Positions 62,624 through 64,000 of a stretch of DNA of 64,000 bases are shown in pieces. Origin of the DNA: Hymenobacter sp. BT559 (GTDB lineage: Bacteria > Bacteroidota > Bacteroidia > Cytophagales > Hymenobacteraceae); the NCBI RefSeq assembly GCF_016427535.1, contig NZ_JAELXV010000002.1, positions 558,001-622,000 on the forward strand. The letters are read 5' to 3'. The stretch's first letter is position 1. The number at the start of each line of letters is the position of its first letter. A model generated the notes under the pieces. It saw only the letters and a program-made list of their open reading frames with translations. It did no database searches and was not told where the DNA came from. The translations under genes and the position numbers were made by a program.

Positions 62624-63409
62624 ATGCACCAAGTACTAGCTTACCTGCGTTTCTGGCTGCGCTCGGGCAATGCCCACGGCCTGCATTCGCCGTTTATCTA
62701 CGGCCTTTACACCACGGTTATTTGCCACAACGGCAAGTTCAAGGCGTTTGCCCCGATTGAAGCGCGGCGGCGCGAGCTCTTGCGCAGCACGCAGCGCATA
62801 GCTGTTACCGATTTTGGGGCCGGCTCGCAGGTGGCGGGGGCGGGCGGGCGCGAGCGGCGACTGCGCGACATAGCGCGCCACGCGGCCAAGCCGCCTAGGT
62901 TGGCGCAGTTGCTCTTTCGGCTAGTCAATCATTTTCAGCCGGCTACTATTCTGGAACTGGGCACGTCATTGGGCCTCACCACAGCCTACCTAGCCACCGC
63001 CGACTCCCGTAATCAAGTCATCACCTTCGAAGGCTGCCCCAACACGGCGGCAGTGGCCCGCGAAACTTTCGACAAGTTGCACTTAGGTAACGTGCAGCTC
63101 GTGACCGGCAACCTCGACCAAACGCTACCCGCCACACTCGCCGAGCTAGCCAAGCCCGTCGATTTTGTGTTCTTCGATGGCAACCACCGCTACGAGCCCA
63201 CGCTCCGCTACTTCGAGCAGTGCCTGAGCAAGGCACACGAAAACAGCGTATTCGTGCTGGATGATATTCACTGGTCGGCCGAGATGGAGCAGGCCTGGGC
63301 CGCCATCAAGGCCCACCCGGCCGTGACCGTGACCGTGGACTTGTTCTACGTAGGGCTCGTGTTTTTTCGGAAGAAGCAACCTAAGCAGGATTTCTGGCTT
63401 CGGTTCTAA
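62624..63409 (+). CDS. class I SAM-dependent methyltransferase (O-methyltransferase-like)
   Basis: 261 residues. SAM motif I is ILELGTSLGLTTAYLA (about 107-122), motif II-like acid in ITFEGCP, and VDFVFFDGNHRYEP near residue 185, a metal-type Asp of catechol-like O-methyltransferases. The N-terminal 95 residues are helical. The substrate is unknown. It is followed by a strong terminator and convergent with kdsA. Confidence 0.85.
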   Translation: MHQVLAYLRFWLRSGNAHGLHSPFIYGLYTTVICHNGKFKAFAPIEARRRELLRSTQRIAVTDFGAGSQVAGAGGRERRLRDIARHAAKPPRLAQLLFRLVNHFQPATILELGTSLGLTTAYLATADSRNQVITFEGCPNTAAVARETFDKLHLGNVQLVTGNLDQTLPATLAELAKPVDFVFFDGNHRYEPTLRYFEQCLSKAHENSVFVLDDIHWSAEMEQAWAAIKAHPAVTVTVDLFYVGLVFFRKKQPKQDFWLRF

Positions 63410-63422
63410 TGCTCAGCCCTAG

Positions 63423-63470
63423 AAGCAGAAAGGCCACCTAGGGTTCTACTCCTAGGTGGCCTTTCTGCTT
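63423..63470. terminator. bidirectional terminator between convergent methyltransferase and kdsA
   Basis: Perfect 20-bp stem (63423-63442 with 63451-63470) with CCTAGG in each arm and loop GTTCTACT; on the plus strand it ends in TTTTTCG. Symmetry lets it serve both genes, 13 and 27 bp from their stops. Confidence 0.9.
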
Positions 63471-63497
63471 TTTCGTAAGCCGAAGTACGCTTCTTAC

Positions 63498-64000
63498 TTA
63501 TGCATTCAGCCCCTGTGGGTCGACGCCGCCGGTGGGCCGCAGCGCTTCGCGTATGCGGGTGAGGCGCTGCAAAAGGCCTTCGAGTTGGTCAAGGGGTAGC
63601 ATGTTGGCGCCATCGGAGAGGGCCGTGGCGGGCGTGGGGTGCGTTTCGATGAACAAGCCATCGGCCCCAACGGCAATAGCTGCCTTGGCAATGGTTTCGA
63701 TGAGAGCGGGCTGGCCGCCCGTCACGCCGCTGCTTTGGTTGGGCTGCTGCAGCGAGTGCGTCACGTCCATTACCACCGGCACGCCGAAGCTGCGCATGGT
63801 GGGTAGGTTGCGAAAATCAACTACCAGGTCGCTGTAGCCGAAGGAGTTGCCGCGGTCGGTGAGAATGACGTTGGGGTTGCCGGCGCCTTGCACCTTATCC
63901 ATAGCCCAGCGCATGGCTTCGCCGTTCAGAAACTGGCCTTTCTTGATATTTACCACCTTGCCAGTTTTGGCGGCGGCTACTAATAATTCGGTCTGGCGGC
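63498..64000 (-). CDS. kdsA: 3-deoxy-8-phosphooctulonate synthase KdsA (5' end outside window)
   Basis: The C-terminal 167 codons (503 bp) of the gene; the frame continues past 64000, and the GTG at 63956 is an internal Val in KVVNIKKGQF. Typical segments are NIKKGQFLNGEAM, GNPNVILTDRGNSFGY, MDVTHSLQQPN and GLFIETHPTPATALSDGANML. KdsA joins arabinose-5-phosphate and phosphoenolpyruvate to make KDO-8-phosphate for lipopolysaccharide, which shows a Gram-negative outer membrane. It is convergent with the methyltransferase gene. Confidence 0.95.
   Translation of the reverse strand, partial: RQTELLVAAAKTGKVVNIKKGQFLNGEAMRWAMDKVQGAGNPNVILTDRGNSFGYSDLVVDFRNLPTMRSFGVPVVMDVTHSLQQPNQSSGVTGGQPALIETIAKAAIAVGADGLFIETHPTPATALSDGANMLPLDQLEGLLQRLTRIREALRPTGGVDPQGLNA

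Noticed and set aside
63954..63956. GTG at 63956 as the start of kdsA
   Set aside because: The frame continues to the window edge and the Val lies in the conserved KVVNIKKGQF segment in the middle of KdsA.
1..64000. CRISPR arrays, tRNA or rRNA genes, tmRNA, prophage or transposase genes
   Set aside because: I saw no spaced direct repeats, cloverleaf-like blocks ending in CCA with conserved T-loop, rRNA text or phage/transposase motifs. A covariance-model search would be decisive for tRNAs.

Overview
The window (about 58-60% GC by eye) comes from a Bacteroidota genome of the Cytophagales, most probably Hymenobacter or a close relative. This rests on an Alternative Complex III (act) locus joined to an A-type cytochrome oxidase, Bacteroidota-typical families (DUF3098, DUF983, DUF4350, DUF4129, short FtsX, TamB), scarce Shine-Dalgarno sequences, and the style of the intergenic repeats. 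The genus is an inference; no rRNA gene is present.

Positions 1-14290 (+) form a respiratory block: the 3' end of actB, then actC-D-E-F, coxB and coxA up to a strong terminator near 8300. Heme A/O synthases (ctaA, ctaB), two subunit-III-type proteins, subunit IV, a cysteine-free SCO-like protein, a DUF420 protein, a small CxxC membrane protein and a DUF983 protein follow. Positions 14416-24359 (+) hold a 1253-residue NtrY-like histidine kinase, a TlpA-like protein, a 1302-residue predicted outer-membrane protein and a guanine-deaminase-type enzyme.

Positions 24356-39051 are almost entirely on the minus strand: a lipoprotein, a PfpI/DJ-1 protein, a phototrophy pair (xanthorhodopsin-like proton pump plus overlapping Blh/Brp beta-carotene oxygenase), and a long envelope gene train read SpoIIM - membrane protein - DUF4129 - glycosyltransferase - DUF4350 - MoxR - NADAR - DUF58 - GH20 hexosaminidase. 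A divergent RDD gene stands at the head of the train. Positions 39928-49571 (-) carry a TonB-domain protein, a GNAT/nitrilase fusion, an acyltransferase, a split 3-oxoacid CoA-transferase (scoA and scoB around a serine hydrolase) and two tandem paralogous CarboxypepD_reg-like proteins. Positions 49615-58643 (-) are housekeeping and envelope genes: ribF, truB, uppP, a DUF3098 gene, ftsX and tamB. The last part holds tsaD, smpB, an NlpC/P60 protein, ung (-), apaG, a methyltransferase and the 3' end of kdsA (-).

Two layers lie over the genes. First, the hexamer CCTAGG is strongly over-represented: my hand tally is about 105 sites in 64 kb against about 20 expected from base composition. It occurs in coding and non-coding DNA, including terminator stems. 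Second, the intergenic spaces hold several families of inverted repeats. They include a 263-bp MITE-like element with perfect 41-bp terminal inverted repeats, a solo arm of which ends directly at the smpB start codon. No tRNA, rRNA, CRISPR array, transposase gene or prophage was recognised.
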